Part shown: positions 1-8,833 of the stretch, one piece after another
How positions within the stretch are numbered: the first letter of the stretch is position 1
How the letters are laid out: every line of letters starts with the position of its first letter
From: Paenibacillus sp. V4I7
GTDB taxonomy: Bacteria; Bacillota; Bacilli; Paenibacillales; NBRC-103111
Length of the DNA: 64,000 nt
Direction of reading: 5' to 3'
Assembly (NCBI RefSeq): GCF_030817275.1
Contig: NZ_JAUSZD010000002.1
Coordinates: 4,712,001-4,776,000, forward strand
Notes under the pieces: model-generated
The model's input: only the letters and a program-made list of their open reading frames with translations
Database searches by the model: none
What the model was told of the DNA's origin: nothing
Made by a program: the position numbers and the translations under genes

Positions 1-316
1 TGGTCAAATTCGAACCTTTAATCTTTAGACTTTCCTTGAGGCGGACAGTGCCTCCTACACGGAACACGATGGTCCGATCACTCTGACTAACCGCGTCGCG
101 CAGCGAGCCTGGAATTGGTGTTTCGTTACTCTTGTAGTCTTCAAGCGTAGTAACCTCATACACCACTTGCCCTCGGCCACCGCTCACATATTTACCGCCT
201 CCTTCAGCTCCCGGAAAAGCTGGTAATGCTCCTGCAGCAGAAACATTGACAGCGTTTACAGGAATAACTGCAGCAAGCATTGAAGCAATTAAGAGTTTCG
301 GCAACCACTTCTTCAT
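1..316 (-). CDS. Pectate lyase family 1, N-terminal part (cut by window start)
   Basis: Only the first 105 codons are inside the window; the 3' part lies beyond base 1. It begins MKKWLPKLLIASMLAAV, a Sec signal peptide with likely cleavage after VSA near residue 27. The mature start FPGAEGGGKYVSGGRG is followed by GSLRDAV around residue 71 and TIVFRVGGT around residue 82. These are the first coils of family 1 polysaccharide lyases, which cleave polygalacturonate outside the cell by calcium-dependent beta-elimination. The ATG at 316 has an AAGGGGG ribosome site 6 bases upstream. The catalytic residues are not in view, so activity is inferred from family. Its upstream region shares a two-part element with that of the binding-protein gene at 2187-3689, so common control is likely. 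Confidence 0.85.
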   Translation of the reverse strand, partial: MKKWLPKLLIASMLAAVIPVNAVNVSAAGALPAFPGAEGGGKYVSGGRGQVVYEVTTLEDYKSNETPIPGSLRDAVSQSDRTIVFRVGGTVRLKESLKIKGSNLT

Positions 317-412
317 CTAAATACCCCCTTACGAGTGAATTCATGGTGGACCTTCGACTGCATGTAAGAAACGAACGTCCACCTGATGGCTTAATCATAA
401 ACAGGAGCCCCT

Positions 413-515
413 GGTTACGTATATAATCCTGGGATTTGTCCGCGCTCTAACTGGGGATAAAAGTCCATTTCAAATCCGATGATTACTTTCGCTCTGCAAT
501 GATTATTGCCTCTAA
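413..515 (-). promoter_or_regulatory. Putative AraC-responsive promoter of the pectate lyase gene
   Basis: Read on the minus strand, two blocks precede the lyase gene. The first is GATTATATACGTAACC at 428-413, which resembles a -10 region without a good -35. The second is a 40-base block at 476-515 with TGATTA direct repeats 20 bases apart. The 16-base block recurs identically at 3749-3764. The 40-base block recurs at 3812-3851 with 32 of 40 bases matching, and the distance between blocks is 63 bases in both copies. Direct repeats of about two helical turns suit AraC-type activators; the regulator at 3919-6243 is the obvious candidate. The role is inferred. Confidence 0.6.
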
Positions 516-520
516 AAAGG

Positions 521-573
521 AAAAAGATTGCCAACCACCTGACCAGTAAGGCCAAGTAGTAAGCAATCTTTTT
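521..573 (-). terminator. Rho-independent terminator after the GH43 gene
   Basis: A long imperfect hairpin has outer arms AAAAAGATTGC and GCAATCTTTTT, continues inward through GC-rich pairs including GGCC/GGTC, and closes on a loop of about 5 bases. On the minus strand it is followed by a T-rich tract. It lies 12 bases beyond the GH43 stop codon. Confidence 0.8.
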
Positions 574-584
574 GTTATCTCTCA

Positions 585-2162
585 TCAGTTGTTCGGGAAA
601 ATTTCAATGTACTCGAAATAGTCGAAATCCGCCTGGTTCGTACTGAGCTGCCCGTTGGAACTTGCATACATTCCAAGATAAGCCCCGGTAAAACCTCCCG
701 CCACATCACTGCTAAGAATTCGGCCATCGGCGCAATCGTACAAGAGCTCCCACTGTTCAGTATTCGTGGCAAAGTAAAAACTATAAGCCTGCTCAATCGC
801 TTCGACCATGAGATACAATCTCCCGGTTGCCTGGTAAGGACGGAGGGCCAGCGTTTCATCTTTACCCGCTTCCCGCTTGATCAGGCGGAGGACACCTTCT
901 CCATCGATTAGCGCCGACTCCATGCGATACTGGTAATCCTCATTTTGCAGAAGCACCAGACCAGCCACATCCCCTTCGTTAAGTGGAGTAAATTCTAATG
1001 CAGTTCGTGCAGCAAAATTCATATGCTGCTGCCTCCTGCCTATGAAGCTTGGATTCGCCACTTGCGTGATCGTCTCAGGCTTCAGTCGTAGACGCAGGTA
1101 ACCTGGCCGCTCCGACAAACTCCAGAAATCCCCCCGTGGCGTACGGATAAAATTCCACCGATCCTCAAGGATCTCTGCATCAAAATGATCGCAGGCTGCG
1201 AGTGACGGCCATCGTCGCAACGGCAAATTCGGCGACGGCAGCTCGAACTCAACGATTCCTTTACCTGGATTCACCACCGGCCAGCCGTCTTCCCAGACGA
1301 ACGGTACGAGGAATGTTTCCCTACCCAAATTACGGTAATTACCACCGTAAGGGCGGGATGCCAGACAAACGAGATACCATTCGCCGTTCTGCGTTTCAAT
1401 GAAATCCGAATGACCCACATTTACGATGGGATAGCTCCGACCGAGGTGACGGTGTGTCAAAATCGGATTTGTTTTGGCCACCTCATAAGGGCCGGTTAAG
1501 GTTTTACTGCGGGCAATCGTCGTTGAATGTGTGTGACCCGTTCCACCCTCGGCAACGACCAAGTAATAGTAACCGTTAATCTTGTAAAGATGGGGTCCTT
1601 CCGTCGCATGAATTTGTTTAAGGGCTCCATCCCATAAGCTGTATGTCGGTCCTGTCAGCTGCTTCTCTTCCAAATCCAATTCTTGCAGCCAGATTTCTAC
1701 GTGCTTCTCATATTGCTGCCCTTCAGGCGGCTTACGGTTGCCCGTATAGTAGACCTTCCCGTCATCATCAAAAAATAAGGAAGGATCAATGCCGACAGCA
1801 CCGGGCAACCAGACAGGATCTGACCATGAACCTGCTGGGTCCTCGGCCGTGACATAAAAGTTCCTCCGTTCCCCAGTAGCGCTAACGACAAACGTCGAAA
1901 CTACGTAAAACATGCCATTAGAATAACGGATTGTCGCAGCATAAATCCCCCTAGAGGATGGTGTGTCGTCCAGATTTAACTGCGAAGGACGATCCAGGAC
2001 ATGACCAAGCTGCCGCCAATGAATCAAGTCCTTGCTGTGAAAAATCGGAACACCCGGATAATACTCGAATGATGAGGTGACCATGTAATAATCTTCCCCA
2101 TCGCGACAAATGGATGGGTCCGGGTAAAAACCAGGTAAGATGGGATTTCGAAATGTTTTCAT
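585..2162 (-). CDS. Glycoside hydrolase family 43 (beta-xylosidase/arabinofuranosidase type)
   Basis: This 525-residue protein has no signal peptide, so it is probably cytoplasmic and acts on imported oligosaccharides. The GH43 five-bladed propeller spans about residues 5-310. Its expected triad is visible: Asp15 in YPDPS, Asp126 in GIDPS and Glu188 in ATEGPH. Residues 330-520 form a C-terminal beta-sandwich of the kind fused to GH43 xylosidases. Length and architecture fit beta-1,4-xylosidase or alpha-L-arabinofuranosidase; which one cannot be decided from sequence. It starts 24 bases after the binding-protein gene at 2187-3689 and is very likely cotranscribed with it. With the pectate lyase nearby, arabinan or arabinoxylan side chains are plausible substrates. 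Confidence 0.88.
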   Translation of the reverse strand: MKTFRNPILPGFYPDPSICRDGEDYYMVTSSFEYYPGVPIFHSKDLIHWRQLGHVLDRPSQLNLDDTPSSRGIYAATIRYSNGMFYVVSTFVVSATGERRNFYVTAEDPAGSWSDPVWLPGAVGIDPSLFFDDDGKVYYTGNRKPPEGQQYEKHVEIWLQELDLEEKQLTGPTYSLWDGALKQIHATEGPHLYKINGYYYLVVAEGGTGHTHSTTIARSKTLTGPYEVAKTNPILTHRHLGRSYPIVNVGHSDFIETQNGEWYLVCLASRPYGGNYRNLGRETFLVPFVWEDGWPVVNPGKGIVEFELPSPNLPLRRWPSLAACDHFDAEILEDRWNFIRTPRGDFWSLSERPGYLRLRLKPETITQVANPSFIGRRQQHMNFAARTALEFTPLNEGDVAGLVLLQNEDYQYRMESALIDGEGVLRLIKREAGKDETLALRPYQATGRLYLMVEAIEQAYSFYFATNTEQWELLYDCADGRILSSDVAGGFTGAYLGMYASSNGQLSTNQADFDYFEYIEIFPNN

Positions 2163-2186
2163 GAAAAATCCTCCGCTTTTTGATTG

Positions 2187-3689
2187 TTACTTCTTGTACT
2201 GCTCATTAAATTCGTCAATGATTTTTTGACCGCCGTCGTTTTCCCACTTTTTCACAGCAGCCTGGAAGCCTGCCTCGTCGATTTTGTTCAAAATGAACTG
2301 GTAAGTGGCATCTTTCATCAGATCCTGAAGTCTGGAGCCCTTTTCATTGAATGTTTTGGAGTCCAAGGATATCGTAGGATCCGTAATCATAAAGTTCACG
2401 GCTCCATTCGAGAGCTTGATGGCTTTCTCAAAAACAGGAAGAGAATAGTACGCAGGCGTAACATTTGTTGACTCGTACAGTGCCATATTCAGATAGGGCC
2501 TTACTTCCTTCTCAATTAGCTTGCTGTCCGTGGAAGGAACTATTTTGCCATCCTTCCATGCATAATGCTCGTCCTTGAGACCGTACTTGAGAAGATCGGC
2601 TATTTCAGGTGAATAGAACTTATCCATGACGCCTAAGATACTCTTGAGCTCCTGTTCGGAGTTAATGGAAGATTTCGGGAAAAGGACAACAGTTCCGTAG
2701 CCTGAAAGCCCCCATGTAATGTTCTTGCCGTCAACGCCCTGGATATCGTTCACTACCTCATACTCCGCTTCCGGAACGTTATTCACCGTCTTCTCTTGAA
2801 GTCCTTTGACATCGCCCATCGTCCCAATATAGAGTCCTGAGCGGCCGGTAACCATCAGGTTCTGCTGATCCGTTTTGCTCGTAACCGGGAAATCCTGATT
2901 GATCAGGCCTTCATCGCGGAGCTTCTTCATAAACTTCATGGTGTCAACATAACCTTTGGTCATGAAGTCAGGAATCAATTTGCCATCTTGAACTCCCCAG
3001 CCGTTCGGTGTTCCGAAGAACATGGAAACAGTTTTGAAGGCGCCGTAAATGAGATCATTACGGTCAGACAGTGGGATCGTTTTGCCGCCGCCAGCCAAAT
3101 CAGCATCTTTGAACTTCTTCAGCATCGTGTATAGCTCGTCTACCGTTTTTGGTGCAGTGAGTCCCAGCTTATCGGCCCAATCCTTCCGGTAAATGAAACC
3201 CGCACGAGCTGGCTGTCTTTCCTGGTATAGAGAGTAAATTTTCCCTCCAACAGCCGTATGATTAAGAATTGTCGGATTCAAGCTCTTCAGGTTTGGATAA
3301 TCCAACAAGAACGGACCGACTTCCCAAAACTGATTATTCTTAACGGCGTCGCGCACGAGTGTAAAGGAAGCCGCGTTCTTCAAATAAACAACCTGGGGCA
3401 GGGAGCCCGTTGCAAAAGCAGCTTGGAATTTCTCATCATAAGAACCGTCCGGCACCCATTGAATGTGCAGTTCGGAATTTGTTTTTTGCTCAAGAACCTT
3501 CTCGAGCTTATCGGATGGTACCTCGGTCGTTTGCAAATCAGCCATGATGCTAATCTTGATCGGACCTTTGGGAGCTTCACCTTCTGATTTCGTTGCTTCA
3601 GCACTTGAGTCGATCTTATTGGCACATCCGGCTATCAGGGAAACCGCCGTTAAAGCGGAGAGCAATATGGCGGTATTTTTCTTTGTCAA
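2187..3689 (-). CDS. Sugar ABC transporter substrate-binding lipoprotein (LplA-like, orphan)
   Basis: A 500-residue extracellular solute-binding protein. The lipobox LIAGC places the lipidated cysteine at residue 22, so it is anchored outside the membrane. The body has the two-lobed LplA-like pattern typical of Paenibacillus oligosaccharide importers. The start is TTG at 3689, chosen because AAGGAGG lies 7 bases upstream and no ATG competes. GH43 follows directly, but no permease genes sit beside it, which is unusual. It must borrow membrane subunits from elsewhere, for example the pairs at 38755-40617 or 49645-51461, or from outside the window. Expression is probably controlled by the divergent regulator at 3919 through the element at 3749-3851. 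Confidence 0.88.
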   Translation of the reverse strand: MTKKNTAILLSALTAVSLIAGCANKIDSSAEATKSEGEAPKGPIKISIMADLQTTEVPSDKLEKVLEQKTNSELHIQWVPDGSYDEKFQAAFATGSLPQVVYLKNAASFTLVRDAVKNNQFWEVGPFLLDYPNLKSLNPTILNHTAVGGKIYSLYQERQPARAGFIYRKDWADKLGLTAPKTVDELYTMLKKFKDADLAGGGKTIPLSDRNDLIYGAFKTVSMFFGTPNGWGVQDGKLIPDFMTKGYVDTMKFMKKLRDEGLINQDFPVTSKTDQQNLMVTGRSGLYIGTMGDVKGLQEKTVNNVPEAEYEVVNDIQGVDGKNITWGLSGYGTVVLFPKSSINSEQELKSILGVMDKFYSPEIADLLKYGLKDEHYAWKDGKIVPSTDSKLIEKEVRPYLNMALYESTNVTPAYYSLPVFEKAIKLSNGAVNFMITDPTISLDSKTFNEKGSRLQDLMKDATYQFILNKIDEAGFQAAVKKWENDGGQKIIDEFNEQYKK

Positions 3690-3748
3690 TTTGGGCCTCC
3701 TTAATCTGAGTGATTGATGTTCATAACTTAATCATATGAATTAACACA

Positions 3749-3851
3749 GGTTACGTATATAATCATGTGATTAGGCCGCAGTTTTACAGGGGTTGCAGGC
3801 CTTTTTATTATCTGATGATTATTTTCATTTTGAAGTGATTATTGCCCCTAA
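3749..3851 (-). promoter_or_regulatory. Putative AraC-responsive promoter of the SBP-GH43 operon
   Basis: The second copy of the element described at 413-515: an identical 16-base block at 3749-3764 and a 40-base block at 3812-3851 carrying TGATTA direct repeats 20 bases apart. Distance to the TTG start of the binding-protein gene is about 60 bases. It also lies between this operon and the divergent regulator gene, so it could mediate autoregulation as well. Confidence 0.6.
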
Positions 3852-3918
3852 CGGGCTTTTTCATTAGAATAGAGTAACTAGGTTGAACTAGATACCGGCC
3901 AAGAAAGGAGTGCGGGTT

Positions 3919-6243
3919 ATGCTGCGCGAACAAAGCTTTTACACCAAGCTCATCTTATTCAGTTGCGCCATCTGCATTATTCCACTTCTGGCGCTTGGTT
4001 TCTTTTCCTACATGAAATCATCGCACTCCATTCAACAACATGTCAATCAAGGCAATGTGCAGCTTATGGAACAAACGAGCAGCAATTTGGAGCAAACTTT
4101 GCAAACATTGGACCATTCCCTCAATAACTTCATCAATTCAACCTTAATGCTGGACGCTTTGTACAAGCCCATGACCACCTATGATTTTCAGGCCTATAAT
4201 GCCATTCGTAAAGAGCTTTCATATCAGCAGTCCTCAAAGACCATGGTAACGGATATCATTTTGGTAAATTCAACTAATAATTGGGTGATCACGAACACGG
4301 GATTGTACAACTTAAATGAATACGCTTTCAAAAATTCATTGCTCCTCTACTCGAATTTGCCATTCAATTCAAACTGGCTGCTTCTGCCGAACAATTCCCT
4401 AGGAGCTGCAGATACGGAAAGCTCCGGCTGCAAATACATGATTACATTGATCAAAAAAATGCCTTTACATACTTCGGAAAAAAGAGGGCTATTATTTGCC
4501 GCTATCCCGCAGTGTCGTTTAGCGGCCCTCATGGGAGCTCCTTCGGATTCCCATAATGTGATGGTGCTTGACCAAAGCAATCGGATCGTCATCCATTCGG
4601 ATGAAGCTAAAGTCGGGCAATTCGTAACGGAATCAGGCATCATACCAGAAACGGATCTCGCCCTCCTGGCGGGGAAATCCGGTCAATTTCAGTCCAATTC
4701 GAATGACAAAGACTCTACGATTACTTTTATTCGATCTGAGTTTAACGGTTGGACCTATGTTTCGATAACGGATATTGCTGTTACGACTAAGGAAGCACGA
4801 GCCATTGGCTGGTTTACTCTCTACGTGTTATTGGGAATCATTGTGCTGAGCGTTTTCTTCGTCTGGTTTGGTAGCAGAAGAATGTACTTCCCTATTCACG
4901 GGATACTGAAAGGAATCGCAGATCGACTTCCCAATTCTGACAAGCCGCATAAGAACGAGTTACTATTCATTGACGAGCATCTCAGAGATTTGTTTGCTTC
5001 TAATTCCAAGCTTCATGGAGAGCTTTACCAAACCGGGATGCAGGTACGCAGCTTTTTTCTTGCCAAGCTGTATCAGGGAATCGTCGGCAACAGAGAGCTT
5101 GAAGAAAGTCTTGAACGCTTCGGATATTCGAAGCAGATTTCCTCCTGGAACAATCTTTCCACGCTTACCCTGCAGATCGACCTACTGAAGGAAACGCGGT
5201 ATGAACAGGCGGATTTGGATCTACTTTTGTTTGCCATTAAAAATATTATTGAGGAGCTGATCCCGGGTGATAACTGCTTGTCCCCGGTTATCGTCGAACA
5301 AACACTAACTACGACGATCGGCTGCTCTGGCCTCACAACCGAAGCATTCTGTAACCAGCTCTATCAATGGACGGAAGAGATCCAGCGAATGATCCGCAAT
5401 TATTTGGAACTTGACGTCAGCATCGGGATAAGCCTGCCCTTCACCCATATCCACAAAGCTCCAAGAGCTTATCAGGAAGGACTTGAGGCTTTGAAGCGCA
5501 GGCTCACGTTAGGGGAAGGCGTCATTATCCCGTATGCGAGTATCAACGCAGGAAAACATACGCTTATCTATGCCTACCCGAAGCTGCAGGAGAACGAGCT
5601 TATCGATTCCATCAAGTTGGCAAATGAGGATCGATCTTCCGTTGTGCTTAACCAATGGCTGAAAGAAGTTTTCCAAAAAGAACGATCACCTCACGAATAT
5701 CAGATTTCCTTAGTTCGTCTATTGAATAATTGTATGATCGTCATGCAGGAAGCAGGCATTCGACTCGAACAGCTAAATCTGCAAGAAGGCTCCTTATACG
5801 AGGAACTGCTTCAGCTCTATGTTAGCTCAGAAATCGAAACCTGGTTCAAGGATCGAATTATTCTGCCCATGATTCAGGTTTTCCGGGATCGGCAGGAATC
5901 CCAATACCAGAACTTGTCCGAACAAATCATCGATATCATTCATAAGGAATACGAGCGAGATTTAACGCTAGAAGAATGTGCTTCACGCATGCATTATAAC
6001 GTCTTCTATTTAAGCAGTGTTTTTAAGAAAGAAACGAATATGTCTTTTAGTGAATACCTAGCTGACTATCGCTTCCAAATCTCCAAGAAATGGCTGGTAG
6101 AAACGAATTTACCCATCAAGGATATTGCTGAGAAACTAACTTACACGAATGCCCAAAACTATATCCGCTTCTTCAGAAAGCTAGAAGGAATGACTCCGGG
6201 CCAATACCGTACCCAGTTCTCTGCGCAAAATAAATATAAGTAA
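3919..6243 (+). CDS. YesN-type AraC transcriptional regulator with membrane sensor
   Basis: A 774-residue regulator. One transmembrane helix near residues 12-32 and another near 297-317 bracket an extracellular cache-like sensor. A cytoplasmic linker follows, and the last 100 residues form an AraC double helix-turn-helix, ending with FRKLEGMTPGQYR. Such proteins sense extracellular oligosaccharides and activate adjacent uptake genes. ATG at 3919 is preferred over the upstream GTG at 3910, because AAAGGAG overlaps that GTG and sits 8 bases before the ATG. It is divergent from the SBP-GH43 operon. The repeated element upstream of that operon and of the pectate lyase makes both probable targets; this is inference. 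Confidence 0.88.
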   Translation: MLREQSFYTKLILFSCAICIIPLLALGFFSYMKSSHSIQQHVNQGNVQLMEQTSSNLEQTLQTLDHSLNNFINSTLMLDALYKPMTTYDFQAYNAIRKELSYQQSSKTMVTDIILVNSTNNWVITNTGLYNLNEYAFKNSLLLYSNLPFNSNWLLLPNNSLGAADTESSGCKYMITLIKKMPLHTSEKRGLLFAAIPQCRLAALMGAPSDSHNVMVLDQSNRIVIHSDEAKVGQFVTESGIIPETDLALLAGKSGQFQSNSNDKDSTITFIRSEFNGWTYVSITDIAVTTKEARAIGWFTLYVLLGIIVLSVFFVWFGSRRMYFPIHGILKGIADRLPNSDKPHKNELLFIDEHLRDLFASNSKLHGELYQTGMQVRSFFLAKLYQGIVGNRELEESLERFGYSKQISSWNNLSTLTLQIDLLKETRYEQADLDLLLFAIKNIIEELIPGDNCLSPVIVEQTLTTTIGCSGLTTEAFCNQLYQWTEEIQRMIRNYLELDVSIGISLPFTHIHKAPRAYQEGLEALKRRLTLGEGVIIPYASINAGKHTLIYAYPKLQENELIDSIKLANEDRSSVVLNQWLKEVFQKERSPHEYQISLVRLLNNCMIVMQEAGIRLEQLNLQEGSLYEELLQLYVSSEIETWFKDRIILPMIQVFRDRQESQYQNLSEQIIDIIHKEYERDLTLEECASRMHYNVFYLSSVFKKETNMSFSEYLADYRFQISKKWLVETNLPIKDIAEKLTYTNAQNYIRFFRKLEGMTPGQYRTQFSAQNKYK

Positions 6244-6327
6244 TTCGGCGGTTTCGCACCCTTTTGACAAAAGAACTCCTCTCTTGTTAATGTAAAATGC
6301 GGGTAAGCATCACTCACCCCATAATAA

Positions 6328-6356
6328 AACTAGCCAGCTGCAGCAGCTGGCTAGTT
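6328..6356 (-). terminator. Terminator of the kdgD-like operon
   Basis: A perfect 13-bp hairpin with arms AACTAGCCAGCTG and CAGCTGGCTAGTT and a 3-base loop. On the minus strand it runs into TTTATTAT. It lies between the convergent regulator and the aldehyde dehydrogenase, so it may stop transcription from both sides. Confidence 0.85.
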
Positions 6357-6364
6357 CATCTATT

Positions 6365-7822
6365 TTAGGATTTAATGAATACAGTCTTAATATCCGTGTA
6401 AAATTCTATGGCAGCCTGCCCTTGCTCACGCGAACCTGAGCTGGACTGCTTCATACCTCCGAACGGTGCTTGCAGCTCCACGCCTGCGCTTTCGGCATTG
6501 ATCCGCACAAGTCCGGCATCGATATCATGCATGAACGTAAGCATTTTCGAAATATCCCGTGTGAATACCGACGCACTGAGTCCAAACTTCACGTCATTGG
6601 CAATTCGGATTGCCTCCTCGAACGAATCTACCTTGATCAAAGCTAGCACAGGACCGAATATTTCTTCCTGCGCGATCGTCATGGAACTGGAAATGTCTTC
6701 GAAGACCGTAGGTTCAATGAAGAATCCGGCTTCCAACCCTTGTCCTTGAGCTTTACCGCCTCCGCAAAGCAAGGTACCTCCTTCTTCCACGCCTTTGGCG
6801 ATGTAAGACAGAACGGTATGGAACTGGTTTTCGCTTGCGCACGGCCCCATCCAAGTTTCTGCGTCCAAACCAGGGCCCACTCGAATCGCTTCAATCTTCT
6901 TCAGCAGCTTCATCTTAAACGCTTCATAGATCTCGCTCTGAATGATGACCCGACTCGTAGCTGTGCATTTCTGCCCTGTGGATCGTAAGCCGCCGCTGAT
7001 CGTCGCCTCGACCGCAAGGTCCAGATCCGCATCATGCGCCACGATAATTGGATTCTTGCCGCCCATTTCCAGCTGGTACTTGGCTCCTCTCGCCAGAGCA
7101 CTCTGCCCCACCCCTTTCCCTACTCGGTCGGATCCTGTGAATGTGACGCCGCCAATGTCCGGATGATCGGCCATCGCTTGTCCGATCACTCCCCCTTGGC
7201 CCGTCACCATATTAATGACGCCGGAGGGAAGACCCGCTTCATGGAAGCATTCGATGACCAGCGCTGCCGTTGCGGCCGTTTCCTGAGCAGGCTTAAACAC
7301 CACGGTGTTGCCGTAGATTAAGGCAGGCGCTATTTTCCAAATCGGAATGGCAACTGGAAAGTTCCATGGGGTAATAACACCAATAACGCCAAGCGGCACA
7401 CGCGTCGTAAACATTAAAGCGGCATTATCCGTAGACGGGATAACATCGCCAATCTTCCGCATCCCTTCACCTGCGTAGTAGCGAAGAATCGCCACGCCAC
7501 GCGCCGTTTCCCCTTTTGCCTCAGGCAGCGTTTTCCCCATCTCACGTGTCATCATTTCCGCAATCTGATCCAAACGGCGTTCCAATCGATCCGCTACTTT
7601 GAACAGAAATTCGCCACGGGCTGCCCCCGACAATTTGCGCCATCCCTGCAGTGACATCTTAGCTGCGGTTACGGCTTCATCCAGATCAAGGGTGGACGAC
7701 TTTTGAACGTATGCGACGATTTCATGGCGATTGGCCGGGTTCATACTGGCATCCACCTCTTGGCTGGATGCTGCTTTCCACGCGCTATTTACATAATTTA
7801 GATAAGTTTTAATCTCCGTCAC
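6365..7822 (-). CDS. gucD: Aldehyde dehydrogenase, probably 2-oxoglutarate semialdehyde dehydrogenase
   Basis: A 485-residue NAD(P)-dependent aldehyde dehydrogenase with the complete active site: Asn154 in PWNF, Glu252 in LEMGGKNP and catalytic Cys286 in GQKCTATS. Overall it resembles the 2,5-dioxovalerate dehydrogenases that oxidise 2-oxoglutarate semialdehyde to 2-oxoglutarate, the last step of oxidative sugar-acid breakdown. The neighbours support this: a KdgD-like dehydratase/decarboxylase that would make the semialdehyde is two genes upstream in the same operon. The gap to the UxuA-like gene is only 2 bases. The symbol follows Bacillus gucD (ycbD) by similarity and context. Other semialdehydes remain possible. 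Confidence 0.82.
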   Translation of the reverse strand: MTEIKTYLNYVNSAWKAASSQEVDASMNPANRHEIVAYVQKSSTLDLDEAVTAAKMSLQGWRKLSGAARGEFLFKVADRLERRLDQIAEMMTREMGKTLPEAKGETARGVAILRYYAGEGMRKIGDVIPSTDNAALMFTTRVPLGVIGVITPWNFPVAIPIWKIAPALIYGNTVVFKPAQETAATAALVIECFHEAGLPSGVINMVTGQGGVIGQAMADHPDIGGVTFTGSDRVGKGVGQSALARGAKYQLEMGGKNPIIVAHDADLDLAVEATISGGLRSTGQKCTATSRVIIQSEIYEAFKMKLLKKIEAIRVGPGLDAETWMGPCASENQFHTVLSYIAKGVEEGGTLLCGGGKAQGQGLEAGFFIEPTVFEDISSSMTIAQEEIFGPVLALIKVDSFEEAIRIANDVKFGLSASVFTRDISKMLTFMHDIDAGLVRINAESAGVELQAPFGGMKQSSSGSREQGQAAIEFYTDIKTVFIKS

Positions 7823-7824
7823 GT

Positions 7825-8820
7825 TTAATCCCTCCCACCTCTAAATTCAGTTAAAGCCGCCAAGAGAGCTTTCACATAACCAACAGCATAAGCCCATCCG
7901 ACCCAACTCATGCCGGATTGAGGCCGAGGTGCGCGATCCATTTCCAGCATTGGAATGTGGTCCGGATTGATACAACCGTTATATCCAACTTTATGAAGAG
8001 CTAATAGGATTTTCGCCATATTCATATGACCATCGTCGAGCATCGCTTCTTCGAACGCACCCGCTGTCGCCAGGCTGCCCCGGATGTTGCGGAAATGGAC
8101 AAGAAAGATCCGATCCTTGCGTCCGTACTGATAAATTTCATCCAGAACAAGCGGTGTGCCCCCTGCCTCTCCTCGGGTACCCACGCAGTAGACAAGGCCT
8201 ACATTCCTGCTTGGGAAAGCATCGATCACTCGATTTAAACCCAGCCCCCCAAAAGGCGTATTATGGTAGGGTGTGTCTGAAGGATGCACGGCTAAATTCA
8301 CATTATACGCTTCGGCAAGCGGAACTAACTTCCCGAATACGATATCGAAGCGCTTCCACCATTCATTTAGTTGTTCCACTGTGGGAGGCTGTTGGTCAGG
8401 ACTTCGCTTCATAGACTCCCCGCGTACCAGTGTCCCCCCTCGGTGCACGGCTGTGTATTCCTCCGCCATATAGGGAAACACATCGCCCGCAAACCGCTGC
8501 CGGACAAGGGTAATTCCCGCTTCACCGAATGTTTGAATAGCGCTGCATACGTTGTCCAATTGAATCTCTGAGCCAGGCTCATCCAACATAAAGCTGCTTG
8601 TCATATTCGGAAGCGTCACCCGATTAATTTCCATCCCATGGGAGCGAATCCTGCGTTTTAATTGAAGCAGCTTATCTAGATCCGGATACCCTTGTTCACG
8701 GACGCCTGGAAAAGAACCACCTTGCGTAAAATCAATACAGTCAACCCCAAGTTGGCACATTTGTCTTAAATCGCTATCTGACAATTCACAAGTTGGAACT
8801 TGAACGGATACCTTCATCAT
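7825..8820 (-). CDS. UxuA (mannonate dehydratase)-like TIM-barrel sugar-acid dehydratase
   Basis: A 331-residue xylose-isomerase-like TIM barrel. VHPSDTP near residue 178, HFRNIRG near 247, DDGHMNM near 269 and NPDHIP near 292 match the metal-binding signatures of UxuA, which dehydrates D-mannonate to 2-keto-3-deoxygluconate. At 331 residues it is somewhat shorter than typical UxuA. The first ATG has an AGGGGGAAG ribosome site. It lies between a KdgD-like gene and a GucD-like gene, not beside KDG kinase or aldolase. In Bacillus the equivalent slot is held by glucarate or galactarate dehydratase of the enolase superfamily. It may therefore act on a different aldonate or aldarate; the exact substrate is unknown. 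Confidence 0.75.
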   Translation of the reverse strand: MMKVSVQVPTCELSDSDLRQMCQLGVDCIDFTQGGSFPGVREQGYPDLDKLLQLKRRIRSHGMEINRVTLPNMTSSFMLDEPGSEIQLDNVCSAIQTFGEAGITLVRQRFAGDVFPYMAEEYTAVHRGGTLVRGESMKRSPDQQPPTVEQLNEWWKRFDIVFGKLVPLAEAYNVNLAVHPSDTPYHNTPFGGLGLNRVIDAFPSRNVGLVYCVGTRGEAGGTPLVLDEIYQYGRKDRIFLVHFRNIRGSLATAGAFEEAMLDDGHMNMAKILLALHKVGYNGCINPDHIPMLEMDRAPRPQSGMSWVGWAYAVGYVKALLAALTEFRGGRD

Positions 8821-8833
8821 GGATGACTTCCCC

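Noticed and set aside
3910..3918. GTG start for the YesN-type regulator
   Set aside because: It overlaps the AAAGGAG ribosome site; the ATG at 3919 has correct spacing.
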